From Kerstersia gyiorum (GTDB lineage: Bacteria > Pseudomonadota > Gammaproteobacteria > Burkholderiales > Burkholderiaceae_B), in NCBI RefSeq assembly GCF_004216755.1, contig NZ_SGWZ01000005.1, positions 124,001 through 188,000 of the forward strand: DNA of 64,000 nt. Reading direction: 5' to 3'. Each line of letters starts with the position of its first letter. Position 1 is the first letter of the stretch. Positions 1 through 8,003 of the stretch are shown in pieces. The position numbers and the translations under genes were made by a program. The notes under the pieces were generated by a model, which searched no databases, had not been told where the DNA came from, and worked only from the letters and a program-made list of their open reading frames with translations.

Positions 1-227
1 GCCAGCACGCCAGCCATGGCAGTCGGCGCAATGCCCCGCCCGGATTTCACGAACAGCGCATCGCCGGCAATGGCGCGCAGCTTGTCCAGCCCATGGCTGA
101 CGGCAGACTGCGTCACCCCCAGGCGCTGGGCGGCACGGGTGACCGAGCCTTCCTCGTAGACCACCCAAAGCAACTGCAGCAAGCGGCCATCCAGATCCAA
201 ATGATCGAAATCGTTCATGGGTTTCAT
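1..227 (-). CDS. LysR-family transcriptional regulator, N-terminal part (cut by window edge)
   Basis: Translating the minus strand from the ATG at 227 gives a LysR winged helix-turn-helix: an N-terminal DLDGRLLQLLWVVYEEGSV segment, then TRAAQRLGVTQSAVSHGLDKLR, split here as TRAAQRLGVT and QSAVSHGLDKLR. The reading frame runs off the left edge, so the effector-binding domain is not visible. A second in-frame ATG lies at 218; neither has a convincing Shine-Dalgarno, so the start is uncertain by three codons. It is divergent from ligA with about 70 bp between them, the usual layout for a LysR activator of the adjacent catabolic operon. Regulation of ligAB is inferred from position only. Confidence 0.85.
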   Translation of the reverse strand, partial: MKPMNDFDHLDLDGRLLQLLWVVYEEGSVTRAAQRLGVTQSAVSHGLDKLRAIAGDALFVKSGRGIAPTAMAGVL

Positions 228-248
228 GACTGAAGAGGCCTTTATCCA

Positions 249-259
249 TATTGCCAATA
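249..259. promoter_or_regulatory. Candidate LysR-type operator between the regulator and ligA
   Basis: TATTG-C-CAATA is an inverted repeat with 5-bp arms and one central base, in the 72-bp space between two divergent genes. Size and position fit a LysR recognition site, but the pairing with this regulator is inference. ligA itself has a good ribosome-binding site (GGAGG at 290-294). Confidence 0.35.
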
Positions 260-299
260 AGGGAATACTTGCCTCCATTATCCCCTTGCGGAGGCAGGC

Positions 300-641
300 A
301 TGTCACATGAAATTCCGGGCACCAGACTGTTCGACGGCGAACTGGCCATGCGTGGCTACGCACTGAACAAAATGTGCTTTTCCTTCAATGACGCGGAGAA
401 CCGCGCCGCATTCCTGGCCGATGAAGACGCCTACTGTACGCGCTACGGCCTGAACGAAGCGCAGCGCGCCGCCATCCGCAACCGCAACGTGCTGCAACTG
501 ATAGATGCGGGCGGCAATGTCTACTACCTGGCCAAGTTCGCCGGCATCCTGAAACTGGACGTGCAGGACCTCGGCGCGCAGCAGACCGGCATGACCAAGG
601 ATGCCTTCAAGGCCAAGCTGCTGGCCTACGTCAAGGATTGA
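300..641 (+). CDS. ligA: Protocatechuate 4,5-dioxygenase-type alpha subunit (LigA family)
   Basis: The 113-residue protein has the length and look of the small LigA subunit of class III extradiol dioxygenases. In the family this subunit caps the active site of the catalytic LigB subunit, and the enzyme opens protocatechuate or a similar catecholic acid between carbons 4 and 5. It contains the helical stretch GYALNKMCFSFN and the GGNVYYLAKFAG segment typical of the family. A GGAGG ribosome-binding site lies just upstream. ligB follows 40 bp downstream in the same orientation. Gallate or another dihydroxy-aromatic acid could be the true substrate, since subunit sequence alone does not decide this. 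Confidence 0.9.
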   Translation: MSHEIPGTRLFDGELAMRGYALNKMCFSFNDAENRAAFLADEDAYCTRYGLNEAQRAAIRNRNVLQLIDAGGNVYYLAKFAGILKLDVQDLGAQQTGMTKDAFKAKLLAYVKD

Positions 642-681
642 ACCCGGCCCGGGACAGACATACAGAACAAGGATATTCATC

Positions 682-1521
682 ATGGCTACCATCGTCGGCG
701 GCATTCTCACTTCCCATGTTCCAGCCATCGGCCGCGCCATCGCGCTGGAACTGCAGCAAGACCCCTACTGGAAACCTTTCTTCGACGGTTTTCCGCCAGT
801 GCGGGAATGGCTGGCACGCCAGCGTCCCGATGTCGTCGTCGTGTTCTACAACGACCACGGACTGAACTTTTTCCTCGACAAAATGCCGACCTTCGCCATC
901 GGCGCAGCGCCCAGCTACAGCAATGCGGACGAAGGCTGGGGCATCCCGCAAGTCCCGGCATTCAAGGGTGAACAAACGCTGTCGTGGCACCTGATCGAAG
1001 CGTTGGTGGCCCATGAGTTCGACCCGGTCACCTGTCAGGAAATGCTGGTGGACCACGCGTTCACGCTGCCCATGGCCCTGCTCTGGCCGGACCAGCAGTG
1101 GCCTGTGACGGTCGTGCCGGTGAATATCAACACCGTGCAGTTTCCCCTGCCGTCCGCCAAGCGCTGCTACGACCTGGGCGCCACCATCGGCCAGGCAGTG
1201 CGCAACTGGGACAGCAGCAAGCGGGTGGCCTTCCTGGGCACCGGCGGCCTGTCGCACCAGCTCGACGGCGAGCGCGCCGGCTTCATCAACAAGAACTTCG
1301 ACCTGGAATTCATGGACAGCCTGGTCAAGGAGCCGCGCTGGGCCACGCAGTTCAGCATCCATCAATTGGTCGAACTCGCGGGCACGCAAGGGATCGAACT
1401 GCTGATGTGGCTGGCCACCCGTGGCGCGCTGGGCGAGCACGTGCGCGAAGTCCACCGCAACTATCACATCCCGATTTCCAACACCGCATCCGGCGTACAG
1501 CTGCTGGAGCCTGTTGCCTGA
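682..1521 (+). CDS. ligB: Protocatechuate 4,5-dioxygenase-type beta (catalytic) subunit (LigB family)
   Basis: The 279-residue protein is the catalytic half of a LigAB-type extradiol dioxygenase. Positions expected for the Fe(II) ligands are visible: His12 in TSHVPAIG, His59 in YNDHG and Glu239 in GIELLMW; His192 in GTGGLSHQ matches the catalytic base of Sphingomonas LigB. Ring opening would give a 4-carboxy-2-hydroxymuconate semialdehyde-type product. I start it at 682, just after the intergenic space from ligA, rather than at an in-frame upstream codon inside ligA. Downstream genes of the 4,5-pathway (ligC, ligI, ligJ, ligK) are not in the window, so they would have to be elsewhere. Two terminator-like hairpins follow. 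Confidence 0.9.
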   Translation: MATIVGGILTSHVPAIGRAIALELQQDPYWKPFFDGFPPVREWLARQRPDVVVVFYNDHGLNFFLDKMPTFAIGAAPSYSNADEGWGIPQVPAFKGEQTLSWHLIEALVAHEFDPVTCQEMLVDHAFTLPMALLWPDQQWPVTVVPVNINTVQFPLPSAKRCYDLGATIGQAVRNWDSSKRVAFLGTGGLSHQLDGERAGFINKNFDLEFMDSLVKEPRWATQFSIHQLVELAGTQGIELLMWLATRGALGEHVREVHRNYHIPISNTASGVQLLEPVA

Positions 1522-1552
1522 GTTTCATCGCCTGATGCCTCCTCATCCGGCC

Positions 1553-1577
1553 CCAGGCCAGCCATGGCCTGGTTTTT
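1553..1577 (+). terminator. Intrinsic terminator after ligB
   Basis: CCAGGCCA / TGGCCTGG forms a perfect 8-bp stem with a 4-nt loop (GCCA), followed directly by five T residues. Confidence 0.8.
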
Positions 1578-1578
1578 C

Positions 1579-1609
1579 GCCAGACGCGCACGTGTCTGGC
1601 ATTTTTTTT
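1579..1609 (+). terminator. Second tandem terminator after ligB
   Basis: GCCAGAC pairs with GTCTGGC around a short GC-rich loop and is followed by a run of eight T. It lies two bases after the first terminator, so ligAB read-through toward the convergent LysR gene is blocked twice. Confidence 0.8.
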
Positions 1610-1761
1610 GCCCGGCCAGCCGCCCGCCAATAATGTCCACACCCGCTGTGAACAACCCTGTTGGCAGCCCTTGCACAGCCACGGAAAACCCAATGGCATC
1701 AAGGCACTGCAACACACCGATCAAAAATTGAGCAGAGACGCACGCCTCGCCTGTGCGCCGG

Positions 1762-2664
1762 CTACTCCGCAAACACATCCGTGATCAGGCGCCGGAACCA
1801 GACATTCCTGGGGTCCTGCTGGAAGCGGGCGTGCCAGTATTGCTTCAGGTCGTAGCGGGCAATGTCTATCGGCGGCTCGATGGTCTGCACATTGACGCTG
1901 TGCGCGTACAGATCCGCCACCGTGCGCGGCAGCACCACGATCAGGTCGGACTGCTCGATGAGCGAAGGCACACTCATGTAGTGCGCCGTCTTCAGTACAA
2001 CGTTCAACCTGACGCCGGTCCCGGCCAGGTAAGCATCGAACATTTCCTGGCGCCGGCTGCCGTCGCGCACCTGCAGGTGGTCGGCTGCACAGAAATCCTC
2101 CAGCGACAGGCGCTCGCCGGCCAACGGATGGCCTTCGCGCAACATGCAGGTCAAGTCATGCGAAAACAGGCGCTGCTGATATATGTGCGGGTCGGTCAGG
2201 TCCGGGAAATAGCCCAGCACCGCGTCCACCTTGCCGTCGTGCAGGTTTTCCGTCAGGGCGTCGGGGTCCAGGCTGATGGTACGCAGCCTGGCCTTGGGCG
2301 CGACGCGCCGCAGGCGCTCGAACAAGGCAGGCAGGAAGACGATTTCGCCTACCTCGCTCAGGCACAGCACGAATTCATGCTCGGTCCGAGATGGGTCGAA
2401 CTGGGGGCCGCGCAGGATGTCGCGGTCGATGATTTCCAGCACTTCGCGGGTGCGCCCAATCACCCCCAGCGCCCTGGGCGTGGCTTCCATGCGTGCGCCC
2501 GAACGGATGAACAGAGGGTCGCCCAGCGAGAGGCGCAGGCGCGCCAGCGCCGCACTTGCGGCAGGCTGGCTGATGCCCAATTGCTTGGCCGCTGCCGTCA
2601 CATTGCCCGTTTCATAAATGGCGAGCAACACCCGGAGCAGGTTGAGATCGGTGCGGGGAACCAT
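1762..2664 (-). CDS. LysR-family transcriptional regulator of the meta-cleavage operon
   Basis: The 300-residue protein has the full LysR layout: an N-terminal wHTH (LNLLRVLLAIYETGNVT, then AAKQLGISQPAASAALARLR) and an effector-binding domain to the C-terminus. I chose the ATG at 2664, whose product begins MVPRTDLNLL. The longer upstream reading adds 28 residues unlike the family. It is transcribed away from the ring-cleavage dioxygenase gene at 2764 across about 100 bp, which contains a TTCT-GATT-AGAA inverted repeat (2702-2713). The NodD/NahR-like N-terminus (DLNLLRVL) fits aromatic-pathway regulators. Control of the downstream operon is inferred. Confidence 0.9.
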   Translation of the reverse strand: MVPRTDLNLLRVLLAIYETGNVTAAAKQLGISQPAASAALARLRLSLGDPLFIRSGARMEATPRALGVIGRTREVLEIIDRDILRGPQFDPSRTEHEFVLCLSEVGEIVFLPALFERLRRVAPKARLRTISLDPDALTENLHDGKVDAVLGYFPDLTDPHIYQQRLFSHDLTCMLREGHPLAGERLSLEDFCAADHLQVRDGSRRQEMFDAYLAGTGVRLNVVLKTAHYMSVPSLIEQSDLIVVLPRTVADLYAHSVNVQTIEPPIDIARYDLKQYWHARFQQDPRNVWFRRLITDVFAE

Positions 2665-2763
2665 AAGCAAATCAAATAGTGCGAATAAACAGAAGTGGCT
2701 TTTCTGATTAGAAGGCAACTGCCAGAATGAGTCCACTAAAAAAAGCAATCAAGGAGCAGACAA

Positions 2764-3627
2764 ATGATCAATCTGCACGACATCCGTTATGTCCGCCTTG
2801 GCACAAAAAATCTCGGAGACGCACGCCGCTATGCAACCGAAATCCTCGGTTTGCAAGTTGCCCGGGAGGCCAATGGCGCGATTTACTTCCGGTCCGACGA
2901 CCGCGACCATACGCTGTGCTACTACGAAGGCGCCCCCAACGAAACCACCACGGCTTTCGAAGTCACCTCGCCTGAAGAACTGGAAAGCGCCGCCGTCCTG
3001 CTGGAACAGAACAAGTTCCACGTCGTGCATGGCTCGCGTGCAGATGCGGAAGTCCGCTACGTCGATGACCTGATCCGCTTCCAGGACCCCAGCGGCAACA
3101 ATATCGAACTGGTGCTGCGCCCGCAGGCCAGCGGCCGCCGTTATTTCGCCAGCCGCGACGCAGGCATCACCGGCTTCAGCCATATCGGCCTGCGCACGCT
3201 GGACGCCCGCCGCGACGAGCAATTCTGGACCGGCCTGGCCAGCGCCCGCGTCAGCGACCGCATCGGCGAAGCGCCGTTGCTGCGCATTGACGAAGTGCAC
3301 CACAAGATCGCCCTGTTCCCGTCCAAGCACCCTGGCGTGCAGCACATCAATCACCAGGTCGAAAGCATCGACGACGTGATGCGCGCCTACTATTTCCTGC
3401 TGTCCCGCGGCGTCAAGATACTCTTCGGGCCGGGCCGCCACCCGACCTCGGGCGCGGTGTTCCTGTACTTCGAAGGCCCGGACGGCATGACCTACGAATA
3501 CTCCACCGGGGTCAGCCATATCAGCCCGGAACAGGAAGCCACGCACCAGCCGCGCCAATTCCCCGGCATTCCGGAATCCTTCTGCATGTGGGGCGCCAAG
3601 CCCGACATCCCGGAGTTCCGGTCATGA
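2764..3627 (+). CDS. VOC-fold extradiol ring-cleavage dioxygenase
   Basis: The 287-residue protein is a type I extradiol dioxygenase with two glyoxalase/VOC modules (about residues 5-120 and 135-250). Likely Fe(II) ligands are His140 (GFSHIGL), His194 (VQHINHQVES) and Glu245 (MTYEYSTG), the 2-His-1-Glu set of the BphC/catechol 2,3-dioxygenase family. It would open a catecholic ring to a 2-hydroxymuconate-semialdehyde-type product, which suits the dehydrogenase, tautomerase, decarboxylase and hydratase encoded downstream. Its fold is unrelated to LigB, so the region carries two independent ring-cleavage enzymes. An AAGGAG ribosome-binding site precedes the start. The true catechol is not determinable from sequence; protocatechuate 2,3-cleavage or a substituted catechol are options. 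Confidence 0.87.
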   Translation: MINLHDIRYVRLGTKNLGDARRYATEILGLQVAREANGAIYFRSDDRDHTLCYYEGAPNETTTAFEVTSPEELESAAVLLEQNKFHVVHGSRADAEVRYVDDLIRFQDPSGNNIELVLRPQASGRRYFASRDAGITGFSHIGLRTLDARRDEQFWTGLASARVSDRIGEAPLLRIDEVHHKIALFPSKHPGVQHINHQVESIDDVMRAYYFLLSRGVKILFGPGRHPTSGAVFLYFEGPDGMTYEYSTGVSHISPEQEATHQPRQFPGIPESFCMWGAKPDIPEFRS

Positions 3628-4316
3628 ACGCGCAGCCCGCCGCGACTGCGCTCCAGCAACGTGAAGTCCGCATGGCGGCGCGCGCCCTGTCGCGCGCCGG
3701 CCTGGCCCATGCCTACGGCCATTGCAGCCTGCGCCTGGATGCCGATCATTTTCTGGTCTGCGCCGCCAAGCCCATGGGCCTGATCCTGCCGGACGATGCG
3801 GGCACCGTGGTGCCCGTCCGCGGTGAACTGCCCGAAGGGGTGCTCGGTGAAGTCCGCATCCACCAGCAGATCTACCAGCGCCGCGCCGATATCGGCGCCG
3901 TGATCCGCAGCATGCCGCCGCAGCTCATGGCCCTGTCCTGTGCCGGCCTGACGCCGCAACCGCGTCATGGCATGGGCACGTATTTCCAGCCCGGCATCCC
4001 GCTCTGGGACGATGTGCAACTGCTGCGCACCGATGAACAGGCCAGTGCGCTGGGCGAACTGTTCGGCCAGGGCAAGGCGCTTGCCATGCGCGGCAATGGC
4101 GCCATCGTCGCCGGGGATTCGCTGGTCGAGGCCCTGACGCTGACCTGGTACCTGGAAGATGCTGCCCGCATTGAACTGGCGCTGCGCAGCGCCGGCCTGG
4201 AACAAGGCCGACCGGCCCTGGACGCCCGGACCTGCGAGCAACGTGCGACCCGCAATGGCCGGATCTACGAACGCATGTGGGACTACCTCACGGTGGGCGA
4301 CCCCGAAGCGGCCTGA
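3624..4316 (+). CDS. Class II aldolase/adducin-fold protein lacking the canonical metal histidines
   Basis: The 230-residue protein is recognisable as class II aldolase/adducin by E76-VRIHQQIYQRRADIGAV and by the RGNGAIVAGDSLVEA block. The positions that bind zinc in fuculose-phosphate-type aldolases are changed: the usual His-x-His after 'V' is Arg95-Ser96-Met97, and the His of the 'nHG' motif is Asn158. The phosphate-loop 'GN-S' region reads YGHCSLR. The start overlaps the preceding stop by 4 bp (ATGA), so it is translationally coupled to the dioxygenase. A metal-independent role on the ring-cleavage product (decarboxylase, isomerase or lyase) is plausible but unproven. The alternative start at 3588 lies inside the upstream gene and was not used. 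Confidence 0.8.
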   Translation: MNAQPAATALQQREVRMAARALSRAGLAHAYGHCSLRLDADHFLVCAAKPMGLILPDDAGTVVPVRGELPEGVLGEVRIHQQIYQRRADIGAVIRSMPPQLMALSCAGLTPQPRHGMGTYFQPGIPLWDDVQLLRTDEQASALGELFGQGKALAMRGNGAIVAGDSLVEALTLTWYLEDAARIELALRSAGLEQGRPALDARTCEQRATRNGRIYERMWDYLTVGDPEAA

Positions 4317-4406
4317 CGCGCCGCCACACGCCATGCCGGCCCGGGTTGCGCACCCGCCTCCGGCAATGGCCTGAATCCATAGATAAGCAACACAAAGGAA
4401 TACAGT

Positions 4407-5867
4407 ATGTCTGCCAAAAAATTCCGTCACTTCATCAACGGCGAATGGGTTTCCAGCCCTCGCACCTTCGAGAACCGCAATCCTGCCGACAACAGCCTGG
4501 TTGGCATGGTGCATGAAGCCGGCGAACAGGAAGTCGATGCCGCCGTGCGTGCCGCCCGCGCCGCGCTGCGCGGCCCCTGGGGCAAGATGACGGTCGCGCA
4601 GCGCATGGAGCTGTTGCACAAGGTGGCCGACGGCATCCTGCGCCGCCAGGACGAATTCCTGGCCGCCGAAGTGGCCGATACCGGCAAGCCGGTGCACCTG
4701 GCCGGCCACCTGGACATTCCGCGCGGCGCGGCGAACTTCAAGGTCTTCGCCGACCTGATGAAGAACGTGCCGACCGAAAGCTTCATGATGGACACGCCTG
4801 ACGGCGGCAAGGCCGTGAACTATGCCGTGCGCGCGCCTCGCGGTGTGATCGCCGTGGTCTGTCCGTGGAACCTGCCGCTGTTGCTGATGACCTGGAAGGT
4901 CGGCCCGGCGCTGGCCTGCGGCAATACCGTGGTCGTGAAACCCTCGGAAGAAACGCCGGCCACCGCCACGCTGCTGGGCGAAGTCATGAACGAAGCCGGT
5001 GTCCCGCCGGGCGTCTATAACGTGGTGCATGGTTTCGGCGGCGATTCCGCCGGCTCCTTCCTGACGGCGCATCCGGACGTCGATGGCGTGACCTTCACCG
5101 GTGAAACCCGCACCGGCGAAATCATTACCAAGGCTGCGGCCAAGGGCATTCGTCCGGTGTCGCTCGAATTGGGCGGCAAGAATGCCGGTATCGTATTCGC
5201 CGACGCCGACCTGGAAAAAACCATCAAGGGCCTGGGCCGCGCCGTGTTCGAAAACAGCGGCCAGGTCTGCCTGGGCACCGAGCGCATCTACGTGCAGCGC
5301 CCGCTGTTCGATCGCTTCGTCGCTGAGTTCAAGGCCTACGCCGCCAGCATCCGCATTGGCGACCCGCAGCACCACGATACCCAGATGGGCCCGGTCATTT
5401 CGCTGGGACACCGCGAAAAGATCCTGTCCTACTGCCGCCAGGCCGTTGCCGACGGCGCCACCGTCGTCCACGGCGGCAAGATTCCCGACATGCCTGCGCA
5501 CCTGGCCGAAGGCGCCTGGTTCGAGCCCACCATCTGGACCGGTCTGGCCGAATCCTCGGCCGTCGTGCGCGAAGAAATTTTCGGGCCATGCTGCCATATC
5601 GCCCCCTTCGACACCGAGGAAGAAGTGGTTGCACTGGCCAACGACACGCCGTATGGCCTGGCCGCCAGCGTCTGGACCACGGACCTGCAGGTGGCGCACC
5701 GTATGGGCAGCGCACTGGAAGTCGGCGTGTGCTGGATCAATTCCTGGTTCCTGCGCGACCTGCGTACCGCCTTCGGCGGCGCCAAGCAATCCGGCATCGG
5801 CCGTGAAGGCGGCGTGCATTCGCTGGAGTTCTACACCGAACTGCGCAACGTCTGCGTGCGCCTGTGA
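4407..5867 (+). CDS. dmpC: 2-hydroxymuconic semialdehyde dehydrogenase
   Basis: The 486-residue NAD-dependent aldehyde dehydrogenase has catalytic Cys288 (FENSGQVCLGTERIY), general base Glu254 (SLELGGKNAG) and the PWNLPLLL cofactor-binding segment. Length and context match DmpC/XylG, which oxidises 2-hydroxymuconate semialdehyde to 2-hydroxymuconate (4-oxalocrotonate enol) in the meta pathway. The neighbouring hydratase, decarboxylase and tautomerase support this over generic aldehyde dehydrogenases. It lies 90 bp after the aldolase-fold gene with its own AAAGGAA ribosome-binding site. Confidence 0.9.
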   Translation: MSAKKFRHFINGEWVSSPRTFENRNPADNSLVGMVHEAGEQEVDAAVRAARAALRGPWGKMTVAQRMELLHKVADGILRRQDEFLAAEVADTGKPVHLAGHLDIPRGAANFKVFADLMKNVPTESFMMDTPDGGKAVNYAVRAPRGVIAVVCPWNLPLLLMTWKVGPALACGNTVVVKPSEETPATATLLGEVMNEAGVPPGVYNVVHGFGGDSAGSFLTAHPDVDGVTFTGETRTGEIITKAAAKGIRPVSLELGGKNAGIVFADADLEKTIKGLGRAVFENSGQVCLGTERIYVQRPLFDRFVAEFKAYAASIRIGDPQHHDTQMGPVISLGHREKILSYCRQAVADGATVVHGGKIPDMPAHLAEGAWFEPTIWTGLAESSAVVREEIFGPCCHIAPFDTEEEVVALANDTPYGLAASVWTTDLQVAHRMGSALEVGVCWINSWFLRDLRTAFGGAKQSGIGREGGVHSLEFYTELRNVCVRL

Positions 5868-5874
5868 GCCCGGC

Positions 5875-6660
5875 ATGCTGAACCCCCAACACATCCAGAC
5901 CCTGGGCCAGGAACTGCATGAAGCGCTGGCCCGCCGCCAGCCCTTGGCGCCGCTGACCGAATCGCATCCGGACATGACGCTGGCGCAGGCCTATGAAATC
6001 CAACAGGCCATGCTGGCGCCGCGCCTGGCGGCCGGCGCCCGTATCGTCGGCAAGAAAATCGGCGTGACCAGCAAGGTGGTCATGGACATGCTGAAAGTCG
6101 ACCAGCCGGATTTCGGCATGCTGCTGTCGGACATGCTGTACGCCGATGGCGCCAGCATTGCCGCCAGCGACCTGATCGCGCCCAAGGCCGAAGGCGAAAT
6201 CGCCTTCGTGCTCAAGCATGCGCTGCGCGGCCCCGGCATTACCGTGGCCGACGTGCTGCGCGCCACGGCCTATGTCATGCCCTGCTTTGAAATCGTCGAT
6301 TCGCGCATCCGCGACTGGAAGATCAAGATCCAGGACACCGTGGCCGACAACGCTTCCGCCGGCGTCTTCGTGCTGGGCGACCGTGGCGCTGACCCGCGCG
6401 ATGTGGACCTGGCCTGCGTCGGCATGACGCTGGAAAAGAACGGTGAGGTCGTCGCCACCGGCGCAGGCGCCGCCGCGCTGGGCCATCCGGCCAATGCCGT
6501 GGCCTGGCTCGCCAACACGCTGGGCCAGCTGGGCATCGCGCTGGAACCGGGTGAAGTCATCCTGTCCGGTTCGCTGGCCGCCATGGTGCCGGTGCAGGCC
6601 GGCGACCACCTGCGCATCAGTCTGGGCGGCATAGGCTCGGCCTCCGTCCGCTTTGCTTGA
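5875..6660 (+). CDS. dmpE: 2-oxopent-4-enoate (2-hydroxypenta-2,4-dienoate) hydratase
   Basis: The 261-residue protein belongs to the MhpD/fumarylacetoacetase-like family. IVGKKIGVTSKVVMDML followed by QPDFGMLLSDML is characteristic of the DmpE hydratase branch, while the metal-binding EGEIAFV and FEIVDSR motifs are shared with the decarboxylase. It adds water to 2-hydroxypenta-2,4-dienoate, giving 4-hydroxy-2-oxopentanoate. It starts only 7 bp after the dehydrogenase stop. The next gene is a paralogue, and in known meta operons these two proteins form a complex that passes on the unstable dienol. Confidence 0.88.
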   Translation: MLNPQHIQTLGQELHEALARRQPLAPLTESHPDMTLAQAYEIQQAMLAPRLAAGARIVGKKIGVTSKVVMDMLKVDQPDFGMLLSDMLYADGASIAASDLIAPKAEGEIAFVLKHALRGPGITVADVLRATAYVMPCFEIVDSRIRDWKIKIQDTVADNASAGVFVLGDRGADPRDVDLACVGMTLEKNGEVVATGAGAAALGHPANAVAWLANTLGQLGIALEPGEVILSGSLAAMVPVQAGDHLRISLGGIGSASVRFA

Positions 6661-6671
6661 AGGAATGCATC

Positions 6672-7475
6672 ATGAAATTATCCGCTGACACCATTGCCCA
6701 ACTGGCTGAACACCTGGAACAGGCCGAGCTGACGCGCACCGAAGTCGCGAAAATTACCGAAGCCCATCCCGACATGGACTGGGACGACGCCTACGCCATC
6801 CAGAACGCTATCCGCCAGCGCAAGGAAGCGCGCGGGGTGCGCATCGCCGGCCTGAAAATGGGCCTGACCTCCTTTGCCAAAATGCGGCAAATGGGCGTGA
6901 CCGAGCCCATCCATGGCTTCCTGACCGACTATGGCTCCTGCCTGGAAGGCTCGGCCATTGATGTCGATACCCTGATCCACCCCAAGGTCGAAGCAGAAAT
7001 CGCCTTTGTCCTGAAGCACCCGCTCAAGGGGCCGGGCTGTCATATCGGTGACGTGCTGGCTGCGACCGACTTCGTGCTGCCCGCCGTGGAAGTGATCGAC
7101 TCGCGCTACAAGAACTTCAATTTCGACCTGAAGAGCGTCATTGCCGACAACACGTCCTCGGCGCGTTTCGTGACCGGCGGCCAGATGGCCGGTGTCGAAG
7201 GCCTGGACCTGAAATGCCTGGGCGTGGTGCTGGAAAAGAACGGCGAAGTGGTTGCCACCGGCGCCGGCGCCGCCGTGCTGGGCCATCCGGCGCAGAGCGT
7301 CGCGATGCTGGCCAACATGCTGGGCGCGCAAGGCCGAGAAATTCCGGCCGGCACCTTCATCATGACCGGCGGCATCACCGAAGCCATCACCGTTGCCGCA
7401 GGCGACTGCATCACGGTGCGCTACCAGCACCTGGGCAGCGTTTCCATGCGCTTCGTGTCCGGCAAGCAGGCCTGA
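6672..7475 (+). CDS. dmpH: 4-oxalocrotonate decarboxylase
   Basis: The 267-residue MhpD-family paralogue matches the DmpH branch, with TEAHPDMDWDDAYAIQ, AGLKMGLTSFAKM, VEAEIAFVLKHPLKGPGCH and VEVIDSRYKNF. It decarboxylates the keto form of 4-oxalocrotonate to 2-hydroxypenta-2,4-dienoate with a divalent metal. The ATG at 6672 is chosen because GAAGGA sits 7 bp upstream; the in-frame TTG at 6657 overlaps the hydratase stop. It pairs with the upstream hydratase gene, as in dmp and xyl operons. Confidence 0.9.
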   Translation: MKLSADTIAQLAEHLEQAELTRTEVAKITEAHPDMDWDDAYAIQNAIRQRKEARGVRIAGLKMGLTSFAKMRQMGVTEPIHGFLTDYGSCLEGSAIDVDTLIHPKVEAEIAFVLKHPLKGPGCHIGDVLAATDFVLPAVEVIDSRYKNFNFDLKSVIADNTSSARFVTGGQMAGVEGLDLKCLGVVLEKNGEVVATGAGAAVLGHPAQSVAMLANMLGAQGREIPAGTFIMTGGITEAITVAAGDCITVRYQHLGSVSMRFVSGKQA

Positions 7476-7488
7476 GCGGAGCACAGCC

Positions 7489-7689
7489 ATGCCCATCGCC
7501 ATGATCCATATCGCGGCCGGCCGCAGTGAGGAAACCAAGCGCGCGTTGCTGAGCAACGTGACCGAGGCCATCGCTCGCAGCCTGGACGCGCCCGTGGCCA
7601 GTGTCCGGGTGCTGCTGCAGGAAGTGCCGGAAACGCACTGGGCCTCCGGCGGTGTGACGCTGGCTGAACGCCGCCAGCCCGGCGCCTGA
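7489..7689 (+). CDS. dmpI: 4-oxalocrotonate tautomerase
   Basis: The 66-residue protein is a tautomerase-superfamily subunit. After Met removal the N-terminal Pro1 would be the catalytic base, and Arg11 (AAGRSEE) and the Arg of SVRVLLQEVP fit the substrate-binding arginines. It interconverts the enol and keto forms of 2-hydroxymuconate, supplying the decarboxylase. It is the last gene of the meta operon, 13 bp after the decarboxylase, and is followed by a strong terminator. Confidence 0.9.
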   Translation: MPIAMIHIAAGRSEETKRALLSNVTEAIARSLDAPVASVRVLLQEVPETHWASGGVTLAERRQPGA

Positions 7690-7800
7690 TCAGAAACCTC
7701 CCACTTTCAGGAAAAGTCGAACCGGAAATAAGATTCGCCACCCATCATTTGCCCTGCGCACTCGGCTCCGGCCCCGGACTGCGCCGCGCCGGGCAGGTGG

Positions 7801-7832
7801 ACGTTCCAGGCCTGGAACCCTGGAACGTTTTT
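7801..7832 (+). terminator. Terminator of the meta-cleavage operon
   Basis: ACGTTCCAGG pairs perfectly with CCTGGAACGT over an 8-nt loop and runs into TTTTT. The loop itself (CCTGGAAC) could also pair with the left arm, giving a competing smaller hairpin. Confidence 0.85.
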
Positions 7833-7873
7833 GCCAGGCCCGGCCGCTGCCTCCGTGCAGCGGCCGGGCTGGC
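7833..7873. other. GC-rich hairpin directly after the terminator, in the 7690-8003 intergenic space
   Basis: GCCCGGCCGCTGC at 7838-7850 pairs with GCAGCGGCCGGGC at 7857-7869; with a single bulge the stem extends to about 17 bp. No T-run follows. It sits in the leader of the MFS gene, so it may be a second terminator element or a 5'-UTR structure. The rest of this 314-bp gap shows only a ribosome-binding site (AGGAG) for the transporter gene. Confidence 0.6.
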
Positions 7874-8003
7874 ATGTTTGTCCCGCAACGCCGCCCGTGG
7901 CCTGCAGGATGCCGATGCAAAGCAGTCGCAGTACCTGAAACCCAGAAAACCCCTGCGCCCGATACGACAGGTGGTAAAAAAAACCGAGCAATGAGGAGAC
8001 AAC

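Noticed and set aside
1753..2679. 308-codon plus-strand frame
   Set aside because: Shadow of the LysR gene on the other strand, which has the recognisable HTH.
3492..5975. 827-codon open frame on the minus strand
   Set aside because: It is antisense to four catabolic genes with clear catalytic motifs; long shadow frames are common in GC-rich coding DNA and this one has low-complexity composition.
7833..7873. Riboswitch in the MFS leader
   Set aside because: A single GC-rich stem without recognisable riboswitch consensus elements; kept only as a hairpin.
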